A stretch of DNA of 64,000 nt from assembly GCA_019873735.1 (NCBI GenBank), contig JAIOAQ010000002.1:62001-126000 (forward strand). Reading direction: 5' to 3'. This DNA is from Chloroflexota bacterium. GTDB lineage: Bacteria; Chloroflexota; Anaerolineae; Anaerolineales; Villigracilaceae. Positions 44,495-52,040 of the stretch are shown in pieces. The translations under genes and the position numbers were made by a program. How positions within the stretch are numbered: position 1 is the first letter of the stretch; each line of letters opens with the position of its first letter. The notes under the pieces were generated by a model. It ran no database searches, had not been told where the DNA came from, and worked only from the letters and a program-made list of their open reading frames with translations.

Positions 44495-45175
44495 ATGCAA
44501 AACACCTGGTGGGCTAAAACCCTGCGCATCCTGGGCATCGTCCTGATGAGCCTGACCGCCGCCTTCACCCTGATGGGCGGAGCCGGGACGGCCTGCGTTG
44601 CCCTCAACCCAACCGGCTGGGACGGGAAGTTCGCCGGCATCGCCCCGTTCCAGTGGCTGTGGATTCTGTTCGTGCTGGTGGGCGTGGCCGCCGGTATTCT
44701 GGGCGTGCGCGCCGTGATTCAACTCGTCCGCGGCCGGAAGCACGCCTACCGCGACGCGCTGATCGCCCTCATTCTCGGCACGATCCTCAACGCGGTCCAC
44801 GTCTTCGCCTCGCGCGCCCTGCGCGGCGCCTCCATGCCCGTGGATGCCGTTCTGTACACCAACCTGCTGACGCTGATCGTCTTCCTGCTCTTCCGCCTGC
44901 TCGGCCTCTGGCAGGGCGTCAACTATGAGAAGCCAGATGGGGCAAAGGAAACCGGACGCTACGCCGCGGCAATCGCCCTGGCCGCGGTCGGCCTGCTGAC
45001 CCTGACCATCCAGTTCCTCATGGCGCCCACCCACACCATCGGCGGGGTCAACTATGCCGATGTCTGGCACACGGCTCTGACCGCCATCGGAATCGGCCTC
45101 CTGACCGCATCCGTCGTCAGCGCCTTCTCAACGCGCAAATCTGTGGTTCTCCCCGCCGCAGCGCCGGCAAAGTAA
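44495..45175 (+). CDS. Polytopic membrane protein of unknown function
   Basis: 226 residues from ATG 44495 behind AAAAGGAG. About six helices; 'GGAGTACVALNPTGWDG' forms a periplasmic-side loop with one Cys, and 'DALIALILGTILNAVHVF' one helix with a His. It is the last gene of the run that starts at 37161. No family recognised. Its separation from the previous gene by a periodic repeat matches the pattern within the run. Confidence 0.72.
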   Translation: MQNTWWAKTLRILGIVLMSLTAAFTLMGGAGTACVALNPTGWDGKFAGIAPFQWLWILFVLVGVAAGILGVRAVIQLVRGRKHAYRDALIALILGTILNAVHVFASRALRGASMPVDAVLYTNLLTLIVFLLFRLLGLWQGVNYEKPDGAKETGRYAAAIALAAVGLLTLTIQFLMAPTHTIGGVNYADVWHTALTAIGIGLLTASVVSAFSTRKSVVLPAAAPAK

Positions 45176-45470
45176 ATCCACTGCGCCCAACAGCAGCATT
45201 TCAAGCTACAATGTGCTGATGAGCCATCGCGTTGAAGAGCGGCTACAAATTTCACGAAGGAACGCGCATCTTCCTGATATTTTTCCAAGCCGCAGAGAGT
45301 CCCGCCTGCCTGGCGGAAGCGGCAATACATAGTGGGTGGTGTCCTAGCCCCTTTCTGGCTACACGCAGGTTATGGCTATTCAACAGCCGTCAACCTGCGC
45401 CCCACCTACTAAAGGGAGCCTCCAAATTGCTGCTCCAACACCCAAAAACACCACAATCACAGATATAAAA
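45176..45470. other. Intergenic region with several stable hairpins, no gene seen
   Basis: Between the convergent membrane-protein and oxidoreductase genes. Notable structures: CCGCCTGCCTGGCGG near 45302; TAGCCCCTTTCTGGCTA near 45347; and CGCAGGTT...AACCTGCG enclosing GGCT...AGCC (45364-45400). Consecutive hairpins in a 300-base spacer could belong to an RNA, but there is no convincing promoter and no reading frame with family-like content. Confidence 0.35.
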
Positions 45471-45472
45471 AA

Positions 45473-45500
45473 CCCGGCTCCTTCCACGAGCCGGGCCTTT
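45473..45500 (-). terminator. Rho-independent terminator of the 2-oxoacid oxidoreductase operon
   Basis: On the minus strand GCCCGGCTC / GAGCCGGG with a seven-base loop is followed by TTTTTTAT. It starts 18 bases after the gamma-subunit stop. Confidence 0.88.
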
Positions 45501-45517
45501 ATTCTCCTTGCTTATTT

Positions 45518-46078
45518 TCACGCTTTCGCTGCTACCGTGTGTGCCTGGGCATAGGCATAGCCTTTGCGAATGGCCTCAATGTTTTTGGGCAATAGATGCT
45601 TATGGCGGCCGGGCATGTGGGCATTGAGCGTTGCTTCAATGTCTTCAGTCTTCAGGACAGAAACAGCCGTGAGCAAAGCGCCAACGGCAACCATGTTTGC
45701 CAGCCGCTTGTCGCCGATTTCTTCTGCAATCTCATTTGCCGGAATATAAATGGCAGTAATGTCCTCGCGTCGGACCGAACGATCTACCATCGAAGAGTTG
45801 ACTACCAACGTCCCACCCGGACGCATCAACGGCTCGTATTTATCCAGCGAGGGCAGGTTCATGACCAACGCCACAGGCGGATTCTTGACCAGAGGGGAGC
45901 CAATCTCCTCATCTGCAATGACCACAGTGCAGTTCGCCGTGCCGCCACGCATTTCCGGGCCGTATGAAGGAATCCAGGTGACTTCCTTGCCGGTTTCCAT
46001 GGCCGCATAAGAGAGAACCTGACCGGCAAACATGATCCCTTGCCCGCCAAAACCAGCCAGAACAATTTCGATTTGCAT
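45518..46078 (-). CDS. 2-oxoacid:ferredoxin oxidoreductase, gamma subunit
   Basis: 186 residues. 'VLAGFGGQGIMFAGQVLSYAA', 'SYGPEMRGGTANCTVVI' and 'NMVAVGALL' are the gamma-subunit blocks of the 2-oxoglutarate/2-oxoisovalerate group. It is the last of four genes in the order delta-alpha-beta-gamma. The enzyme decarboxylates a 2-oxoacid to its acyl-CoA and reduces ferredoxin. Confidence 0.92.
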   Translation of the reverse strand: MQIEIVLAGFGGQGIMFAGQVLSYAAMETGKEVTWIPSYGPEMRGGTANCTVVIADEEIGSPLVKNPPVALVMNLPSLDKYEPLMRPGGTLVVNSSMVDRSVRREDITAIYIPANEIAEEIGDKRLANMVAVGALLTAVSVLKTEDIEATLNAHMPGRHKHLLPKNIEAIRKGYAYAQAHTVAAKA

Positions 46079-46097
46079 GCTTTGTTCCTCCGATTTT

Positions 46098-46877
46098 CTA
46101 TATCTTCAGGGCTGCCACTGGCTCTGAAATCTTGTAATCGCCCAGTGGGAAGGCCGGAATCATGTGTTCTTCCAACCAGGTCAGGGATTCTACCGGGGTT
46201 AAACCCCAGCCGGTAGAACAGGTGGACAGCAACTCAACCATCGAAAAACCGAGCGCATGTTTCTGGACTTCAAACGCGGTGCGGATGGCCTTCTTTGCCT
46301 TGCGGATGTTGGCAGGATCATGCAGACTGCGGCGTACAATGTAGCCCGCGCCATCCAGCGTAGAAAGCATTTCCGCCATGCGAATCGGGTAGCCCTGCGC
46401 CTCCACGTCGCGCCCGCTCGGCGAAGATGTGGTCTTCATGCCCGGCAAAGTGGTGGGTGCCATCTGACCGCCGGTCATGCCGTAAATGGCATTGTTAATG
46501 AAAATGACCGTGATGTTTTCGCCGCGGGCTGCCGCGTGGACAATCTCGCCCATGCCGATAGAAGCCATGTCGCCATCGCCCTGGTAGGTGAAGACAATGC
46601 GGTCGGGCAGGACGCGTTTGACGCCGGTTGCCATGGCCGGGGCGCGGCCATGTGCCGCCTCAAGAAAATCACAATCAATAAAGTTATAGGCAAAAACCGA
46701 GCAGCCAACAGGAGCAATGCCAATTGTGCGGTCGAGGACGTTCATCTCTTCCAACACTTCTGCCACAAGACGATGGGCAATGCCATGGGTGCAGCCGGGG
46801 CAATAGGTCGTCACGGTGTCGGTCAAACCGACCGGGCGTTTATAGACGATATTTTCGGGGGTCACCAGAGTAGCCAT
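46098..46877 (-). CDS. 2-oxoacid:ferredoxin oxidoreductase, beta (TPP-binding) subunit
   Basis: 259 residues. '[18 protein letters not shown]', '[14 protein letters not shown]', '[20 protein letters not shown]' and '[17 protein letters not shown]' form the TPP/Mg site. The substrate group (2-oxoglutarate or branched-chain 2-oxoacid) cannot be settled by eye. The 'CPGC' and GDGD patterns are complete, so it should be active. Nineteen bases before the gamma-subunit gene. Confidence 0.93.
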   Translation of the reverse strand: MATLVTPENIVYKRPVGLTDTVTTYCPGCTHGIAHRLVAEVLEEMNVLDRTIGIAPVGCSVFAYNFIDCDFLEAAHGRAPAMATGVKRVLPDRIVFTYQGDGDMASIGMGEIVHAAARGENITVIFINNAIYGMTGGQMAPTTLPGMKTTSSPSGRDVEAQGYPIRMAEMLSTLDGAGYIVRRSLHDPANIRKAKKAIRTAFEVQKHALGFSMVELLSTCSTGWGLTPVESLTWLEEHMIPAFPLGDYKISEPVAALKI

Positions 46878-46886
46878 ACATACCTC

Positions 46887-48005
46887 TCATTTTACAGTTT
46901 CAAGCATACGGTGCAGCCAAATCGCCGCCGGATCATCTTCGGCTTTGGGCGGATGCTTGACCATTTGCTCAATTTCGTCCAGGATTTCATCGGGCAACGG
47001 CATCACCCCGCCCAGGCGTCCATAGAAGCGGATCGGGACGCGGCCGCGGACGGCCAGGCGGACATCCTCCAGCATCTGCCCGGCATTCATTTCAGTCACT
47101 AAAAAGGCCTGCGTTTTAGCGCACAGTTCCTCAATGCGCTTGTAGGGATAGGGGGAGAGGCTGATGGGGCGGAAGAGACCGACCTTGATGCCCTTGGCGC
47201 GCGCCGCGCGCACTGCCGAGAGAGCGATTCTGCCGGCGGTACCAAAGCCAATGACCACGTATTCCGCATCTTCAAGGTAATATTCTTTGTAGCGGATTTC
47301 GTTCTTTTGAATTTGTTCCCAACGCTTGAGCAGGCGCAGGTTGGTGATTTCTTCTTCAGGCGGATCGAGGTAAATAGAAGTCAGGATGCGGCGTTCACGC
47401 CCGATGGCGCCGTTCACAGCCCAGGGCTGGTTAAACGGGCGGGGATAGGGCTGCATTTCGGGCAGTTCGGCAGGTTCCATCATCTGGCCAATTGAACCGT
47501 CCAGCAACACGCAACAGATGTTCAGATACTTCTCGGCCAGATCAAAGGCAAGCGGCATCATATCTACCGCCTCTTGAATATTGGCCGGGGCAAGGACAAT
47601 GGGATGATAATCTCCATGTCCGCCGCCTTTGCAGATCTGGTTGTAGTCGCCCTGGGAGGGAGCAATATTGCCCAGACCGGGGCCGCCGCGCATCACATTG
47701 ACCAGCACCATCGGCACCTCTGTCCCGGCGATGTAGGAAAGGCCTTCCTGCATCAGGCTGATGCCGGGGCTGGAGGAGGATGTCATCACCCGAGCGCCGG
47801 TACAGGCCGCGCCGTAAACCATGTTAATGGCGCCCAGTTCGGCTTCCGCTTGAACGAAAGCGCGTCCCAGTTCGGGCATCCGCTTGGACATCCATTCCAG
47901 AATTTCATTTTGCGGCGTGATCGGATAGCCATAGTAAGCATCCAGGCCGGCACGGATCGCCGCTTCGGCAATGGCTTCATTTCCCTTGAGCAATTCGCGG
48001 GCCAT
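46887..48005 (-). CDS. 2-oxoacid:ferredoxin oxidoreductase, alpha subunit (VorB/KorA-like)
   Basis: 372 residues. '[30 protein letters not shown]' split over the N-terminus, '[20 protein letters not shown]' and '[23 protein letters not shown]' are alpha-subunit blocks. They resemble 3-methyl-2-oxobutanoate dehydrogenase VorB. It carries the pyrimidine-binding and CoA-site domains. AGG-rich ribosome site; 3-base gap to the ferredoxin subunit. Confidence 0.92.
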   Translation of the reverse strand: MARELLKGNEAIAEAAIRAGLDAYYGYPITPQNEILEWMSKRMPELGRAFVQAEAELGAINMVYGAACTGARVMTSSSSPGISLMQEGLSYIAGTEVPMVLVNVMRGGPGLGNIAPSQGDYNQICKGGGHGDYHPIVLAPANIQEAVDMMPLAFDLAEKYLNICCVLLDGSIGQMMEPAELPEMQPYPRPFNQPWAVNGAIGRERRILTSIYLDPPEEEITNLRLLKRWEQIQKNEIRYKEYYLEDAEYVVIGFGTAGRIALSAVRAARAKGIKVGLFRPISLSPYPYKRIEELCAKTQAFLVTEMNAGQMLEDVRLAVRGRVPIRFYGRLGGVMPLPDEILDEIEQMVKHPPKAEDDPAAIWLHRMLETVK

Positions 48006-48008
48006 AGG

Positions 48009-48248
48009 TTAACCTCCTGCAGCGGCTTTGGTTACTTCGCGGTACACGGTAATCGCCGCGTCCGGGCAAACCAGGGCACAAATAGCACACCCGGTGCAAC
48101 CGTCTGCAACGATATGCGCCGGGTGGTAGCCCTTTGGAGTCAGCCGCCCCATATCCAAGGCGATGACCTTTTGGGGACAGGCATTGATGCAAAGTTCACA
48201 GGCTTTGCAATACAGGTCATTGACTTCAATCCAACCTTTAGCAGGCAT
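48009..48248 (-). CDS. 2-oxoacid:ferredoxin oxidoreductase, delta (2[4Fe-4S] ferredoxin) subunit
   Basis: 79 residues. Two 4Fe-4S motifs, 'CKACELCINACP' and 'CTGCAICALVCP', joined by a 28-residue loop. It passes electrons from the TPP centre to soluble ferredoxin. First gene of the operon. GGAG before the ATG. Confidence 0.93.
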   Translation of the reverse strand: MPAKGWIEVNDLYCKACELCINACPQKVIALDMGRLTPKGYHPAHIVADGCTGCAICALVCPDAAITVYREVTKAAAGG

Positions 48249-48310
48249 CCAAGTTGCTCCTTTTATTTGAGAAGTTGGACAAGATTTAGCGGGATTACGC
48301 CCGCAGTCTG

Positions 48311-48356
48311 ATTATGACGTTTTCAGACATGTGCGGGTAGTGCCATGCGTCATAAT
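48311..48356. promoter_or_regulatory. Inverted repeat upstream of the oxidoreductase operon
   Basis: ATTATGACG at 48311-48319 and its exact complement CGTCATAAT at 48348-48356, 28 bases apart, lie 60-110 bases upstream of the delta-subunit start. The distance (about 3.5 helical turns between centres) would allow two dimers or a looped regulator. No regulator can be named. Other contents of gap 48249-48708: the periodic repeat below and a weak hairpin at 48684-48705. Confidence 0.4.
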
Positions 48357-48493
48357 GATTTTATACAAAAATCCTCTTTGGCAAGACAGCATGGCAGGCA
48401 ACAATTCTCAGTATGGCTAAAAAACGCCCCGAAGATTCCTGAAAATCGCAAAATTTGACGGTCTTCCTCCAGGGTGTTGCTGAAAACAATTTG

Positions 48494-48558
48494 CCACGAA
48501 TGAAACGAATTTCGCGAAAAACGTCAGGAAAATTCGTGTCCCTTCGTGAAATTCGTGG
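48494..48558. repeat. CACGAAT-word 9-base periodic palindromic repeat
   Basis: Begins CCACGAATGAAACGAATTTC and ends CCCTTCGTGAAATTCGTGG. The halves are inverted repeats of ~9-base words, with the same architecture as the arrays at 34423 and 44402. Confidence 0.75.
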
Positions 48559-48708
48559 CCGATTTCTAAGGAAATGATTCATCAACACGCAACGGGGAAA
48601 CTACTCAAAATTTGCGCTAAAAGAATCTTCGGGACGTTCTCTTGCAATTCATTGAGAATTGCTGACATAGCAGGAAAGCACAAAGGCTTTTTGCAAAAGG
48701 AGCCTCTG

Positions 48709-50061
48709 TTATTGCATCCAGGGCGGCAAGCCATGATCAAAATTGTAGTACAGGGTTTGGTAGGGCAAGCGGAAGTCCTCCACGTCTCTGGCAACGGCGG
48801 CAGGCGCCTCATTCTCAACCAGCACTCGGGCAATGAAGCCGGCAATCGTTTCCATGTCTGTCTCGCGCATGCCCAGACGCGTGACTTCAATTGTGCCCAT
48901 GCGCAGGCCGCCGGGGCGATCCCAGTCTTTTGGTTCGTCGCTGGGAATCAGATTTTTATTGGTGATCAGGTTGGCATCTGCCAGGCGGTGTGCTACCTCC
49001 AGTCCGCCGCCGAATTGCCTTACATCTGCAACCACCTGATGGGTGCGCGTGTAGCCGCGTTTGGCGCCAAGGACCGGGATGCCGCGCTCGTCCAGGGCTT
49101 TGGCCAGCGCCTGGGCGTTCTTGACGATTTGGGCCATATAGACTTTGCCAAACTCGATCATTTCGGCAGCCGAAACCGCCAGGGCGGCCACGCGATTAAC
49201 CTGATGGGTGGCCGCCAATACCGGGAAAATGGTATCCGCTATCGGCCTGGTCAGAGCCGGATCGTTCCACATGATCATGCCGCTTTGGGGGCCAGAAAAC
49301 GTCTTGCCGGCCGAGCCGGTCAATACGGCCGCGCCTTCATTGAGCGGGTCCTGGAATTGTCCGCCGGCAATCAGGCCGGCCTGATGCGCGCCGTCAAAGA
49401 TGAATTTGCCGCCCCATTCGGCCAGGATTTCACTCATCTGGCGGACAGGGAGCGGAAAGAGGGTCATGGACATGCCCATGACTACCAGCCGGGGCTTGAC
49501 CTGCCGCGCCACTCTGGCAAAGGCCTCCAGGTCCACATCCAATTCAACCGGGTCAAAGGGCACATCCACAATTTTCAGCCCGCGCATGCCGGCGGGGCCG
49601 TCGACGCGGTTGCTGGAATGTCCGCCAAAGGGCTGGGCGGCGCTCATGATCACGTCGCCGGGCTGGGTCAGGGCATGATAAACGGCCATATTGCCCAGCA
49701 TACTGCCCATCAGGCGGTGATCGGCATAGCGGCAGCGAAAGGCCAGTTTGAGCAGTTCCACGCACAAGGCTTCCACCTCGTCAATGTACTTGGTGCCGGC
49801 AAACCAGCGGTTGAGCCGGCCAATATGGCCTTCGGCTGCACGGGTTCCAATTTCAGAAGAGAGCAGTGCGCGCACGGTGGGGCTGGTGGGCGCCTCGGGC
49901 GCCAGCAAATTGATGCAGCGTTTGCCGCGCCATTCTTCGTTGCGCCGGACGGCTTCAACTACGGCTTTGGCCCAATCGGCAGGCGATTCGCTGGCATTGA
50001 GAATGGCTCTGGCCTGGGCAAGCGCTTCTGGGTCATGAACTTCAAAGGTATTGGGTTCCAT
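48709..50061 (-). CDS. Serine hydroxymethyltransferase-like PLP enzyme
   Basis: 450 residues, GGAG before the ATG. Fold-type I aminotransferase with SHMT-like blocks: 'RWFAGTKYIDEVEALCVELLK', 'QPFGGHSSNR', 'FIFDGAHQAGLIAGG' and the PLP-lysine segment 'LTGSAGKTFSGPQSGMI' in place of the SHMT 'TTHKTLRGPRGG'. Changed active-site surroundings suggest a relative acting on another amino acid (for example an aldolase or alpha-methylserine-type hydroxymethyltransferase). It lies 13 bases after a GntR regulator with operators, so it is probably an inducible catabolic enzyme. A weak hairpin (AGGCT / AGCCT, 48684-48705) lies just beyond its stop. Confidence 0.8.
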   Translation of the reverse strand: MEPNTFEVHDPEALAQARAILNASESPADWAKAVVEAVRRNEEWRGKRCINLLAPEAPTSPTVRALLSSEIGTRAAEGHIGRLNRWFAGTKYIDEVEALCVELLKLAFRCRYADHRLMGSMLGNMAVYHALTQPGDVIMSAAQPFGGHSSNRVDGPAGMRGLKIVDVPFDPVELDVDLEAFARVARQVKPRLVVMGMSMTLFPLPVRQMSEILAEWGGKFIFDGAHQAGLIAGGQFQDPLNEGAAVLTGSAGKTFSGPQSGMIMWNDPALTRPIADTIFPVLAATHQVNRVAALAVSAAEMIEFGKVYMAQIVKNAQALAKALDERGIPVLGAKRGYTRTHQVVADVRQFGGGLEVAHRLADANLITNKNLIPSDEPKDWDRPGGLRMGTIEVTRLGMRETDMETIAGFIARVLVENEAPAAVARDVEDFRLPYQTLYYNFDHGLPPWMQ

Positions 50062-50074
50062 ATTTTTCTCCGTT

Positions 50075-50737
50075 TCAGCCTTCTAAATCCTTTAAAAAGG
50101 TGGTCAGGTGTTTGCTGGCCAATTGCAGGTGTTGCTGCAACAGGTTAACAGCCGTGACAATATCGCCACTGCGGCAAGCGGACAGGATTTGGCGGTGTTC
50201 AACCTGGGACTGGTTTTGATAATCCATTCCTGCCAGATAGATAATGAGGTAGCGCGAGACGTTAAAGTGAAGCGTTTTCACCCACTCCATCAGGCGGGGC
50301 ATGTTGGCCGGGTCATACAAAATGGCATGGAATTCCCAGTTGAGTTCGCTCCAGCGGGCAACGTTTTTTTCCTGGTCGAGGGTAGAGAGGATTTCCTCGG
50401 CGCGTTTCAGGTCGGCAATGGTCAGGCGCGGAATGGCGCGCTGCAGAGCCGTCGTCTCTAAAGCCGCGCGCATGGCATAGATTTCGTCTACTTCGGCGGC
50501 CGAGAGTTCTGAGACAACCGCGCCGCGGTTGGGATAGAAGGTCACCAGCCCTTCGGCTTTGAGTTGATACAAGGCCTCGCGCACAGGAATTTTGCTGACA
50601 CCGTAGCGGGAGGCAATTTCATCCTGCCGCAAAGGCTCTCCGCTTCGCAGTTTGCCGTGCCAGATATCGGAACGCAAGGCGGCGGCAATTGTATCGGCCG
50701 AATAGTGGGTTTCTGAAGAGGCGGGAAAAGAGGACAT
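50075..50737 (-). CDS. GntR-family regulator, FCD type
   Basis: 220 residues from the ATG complementary to 50735-50737; the upstream frame beginning at 50803 would start inside the operator-promoter region. Winged helix 'DEIASRYGVSKIPVREALYQLKAEGLV' is standard GntR. The C-terminal FCD helical domain supplies metal ligands for carboxylate effectors ('DLKRAEEIL', 'EFHAILYD', 'EHRQILSACRSGD'). It should repress its own operon, which includes the SHMT-like enzyme, and be released by an organic acid or amino acid. Two palindromic operators lie in its promoter. Confidence 0.93.
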   Translation of the reverse strand: MSSFPASSETHYSADTIAAALRSDIWHGKLRSGEPLRQDEIASRYGVSKIPVREALYQLKAEGLVTFYPNRGAVVSELSAAEVDEIYAMRAALETTALQRAIPRLTIADLKRAEEILSTLDQEKNVARWSELNWEFHAILYDPANMPRLMEWVKTLHFNVSRYLIIYLAGMDYQNQSQVEHRQILSACRSGDIVTAVNLLQQHLQLASKHLTTFLKDLEG

Positions 50738-50755
50738 GGTCAAACATGCTCCGCT

Positions 50756-50803
50756 TCGTATACGATTTATGCATATACTACAATATCGTATACGATTTGT
50801 CAA
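50756..50803 (-). promoter_or_regulatory. Promoter with two TCGTATACGA operators for the GntR/SHMT-like operon
   Basis: On the minus strand: TTGACA (50798-50803), 17-base spacer, TAGTAT (50775-50780). The perfect palindrome TCGTATACGA lies inside the spacer (50786-50795) and again around +4 to +13 (50756-50765), 30 bases apart, close to three helical turns. GTATAC-centred sites are typical of FCD-type GntR repressors, so autorepression is expected. Confidence 0.82.
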
Positions 50804-50845
50804 GATGTTTTCTGCTGTTGTTCGAAGGCAATAGCCAAGCGCCGA

Positions 50846-51619
50846 TTACCTTTTCTTGCTTCTAACCTGTTCGCGAATCGAACGCAGGTACTCATCCGAC
50901 AATCTCTGCGTATCTATTTGACGGCTGGCCTGCACATCAACGGCATAACCGAACTTACGCAAGAAGAAATATCGTAGCCAACTGACGATGCCCCACGGCA
51001 GAAAGTTCTGCCCGTAAGGGACAGGGACCGTCAGATTGGAATCCAGCGCCTGACGCAGGTCTTGGGCCGTTGAGCCGGGGAATTTCGTCCACGTTGCGCC
51101 AACCGCCCAGATGACGTGAGCATCACTGGAAGCAATCCTGGCCAGAGGCAGGTAAATAGAGAGTTTCTGGGCAGTCTGGTTGCGAGCCTGCGTGCTCATG
51201 TTATGGGTCTCAATGCCTCTCAAAACCCCCTTAACCCGCGTGTTTGCCAACACCGAAAAAACCGATTCCTGCCGCAGGCTATTGGGCAAAGACGTAAAAG
51301 GATGAGGCAGGATGGCAATCCCGCCCTGACGGCCAATGGAAAACAAGGTATCTGCCAGAGATGCACCCACAGGAGGCAGTTCCCGAATAAACAAGGCCAG
51401 CAAATGACCTTCCTGGGTGGTTACCTCGGCGGCAGGAACGGCTTCAATGCCGTAGCGTGGCGCCAGTTCGCAGGCTTCGAGCGAACCGCGTATCTGGTCG
51501 TGATCGGTAATTGCAATCACGCTCAGGCCAACGTCCGCTGCCTTTTTCACAATTGCCTCAACCGTCATGGTGGAATCATAAGAATACAGGCTGTGGATGT
51601 GTAAATCGGCTTTTCCCAT
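50846..51619 (-). CDS. PHP-domain phosphoesterase
   Basis: 257 residues. The PHP metal ligands appear in order: 'DLHIHS', 'ITDHDQ', 'AAEVTTQEGH', 'ILPHPF', 'ETHNM' and 'SSDAH'. Related proteins are 3',5'-nucleoside bisphosphate phosphatases or RNA-processing enzymes (RNase AM/YciV) and histidinol phosphatase-like enzymes. The C-terminal ~60 basic residues are not part of the PHP barrel. It is single and co-directional with the GntR gene. Confidence 0.87.
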   Translation of the reverse strand: MGKADLHIHSLYSYDSTMTVEAIVKKAADVGLSVIAITDHDQIRGSLEACELAPRYGIEAVPAAEVTTQEGHLLALFIRELPPVGASLADTLFSIGRQGGIAILPHPFTSLPNSLRQESVFSVLANTRVKGVLRGIETHNMSTQARNQTAQKLSIYLPLARIASSDAHVIWAVGATWTKFPGSTAQDLRQALDSNLTVPVPYGQNFLPWGIVSWLRYFFLRKFGYAVDVQASRQIDTQRLSDEYLRSIREQVRSKKR

Positions 51620-51678
51620 CGGCTATCTTCGCTTTCTGTTGTGCAGTGTTGGAACAATTGAATTATATGACTGACTCC

Positions 51679-51947
51679 ACTGCAAAAAACAAAAAATCTC
51701 AACGCAAAGCCGCCAGGACGCAAAGAAAATGCAATTTACAATGCAAAATCTTCATTTTTCGGTTGTAATTGCCTACCCTTAACCCTCCCGCAGGTTAGAA
51801 CGGGGCCGGCAGGCAATACCGGCAATCATGGAGATATCTTCTGCCTTGGATATTGCGCCAAAACCTGCGGGAGGGTAGGCAGTTACAATAGACCTTAAAA
51901 ATCTTGGCGGCTTTGCGCCCTTGCGTTTGAAACGCCCTTTTTGCAAT
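51679..51947 (-). repeat. Family B repeat, reverse copy interrupted by family A
   Basis: Read on the minus strand it follows the 3598-3760 copy: GCAAAAAGGGCGTTT, the CGCAAAGCCGCC block and AAGGTCTATT. Then a 122-base family A element replaces the 22 bases TCTTTTTTAGGCATAATCCA plus two A's of the other copy, and ACCGAAAAA and the second CGC block resume. The ends are nearly ACTGCAAAAA and TTTTTGCAAT. This repeat occupies most of the 421-base gap between the PHP and acyltransferase genes. Confidence 0.8.
51765..51886 (-). repeat. Family A MITE-like repeat, copy 4, nested in family B
   Basis: 122 bases, the same length as copy 2; termini GTAATTGCCTACCC and GGGTAGGCAGTTAC. Its centre differs from copy 2 (TATCCAAGGCAGAAGATATC in place of the CAAGACACC segment) while the arms are conserved. 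No target duplication is visible, because flanking bases belong to family B. Confidence 0.82.
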
Positions 51948-52040
51948 AGACTCAAGTCTTTATGCAAAGTAAACATGCCTGCATAAAAGATAGGAGATGT
52001 GATGTCAATCGTCCCCTAAACAAGCGGCTATAATAGTCTT

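Noticed and set aside
45214-45250. Hammerhead-like core CTGATGA ... GAA
   Set aside because: After CTGATGA and a GCC/GGC helix the essential GAAA following stem II is missing and no helix I/III partner is found.
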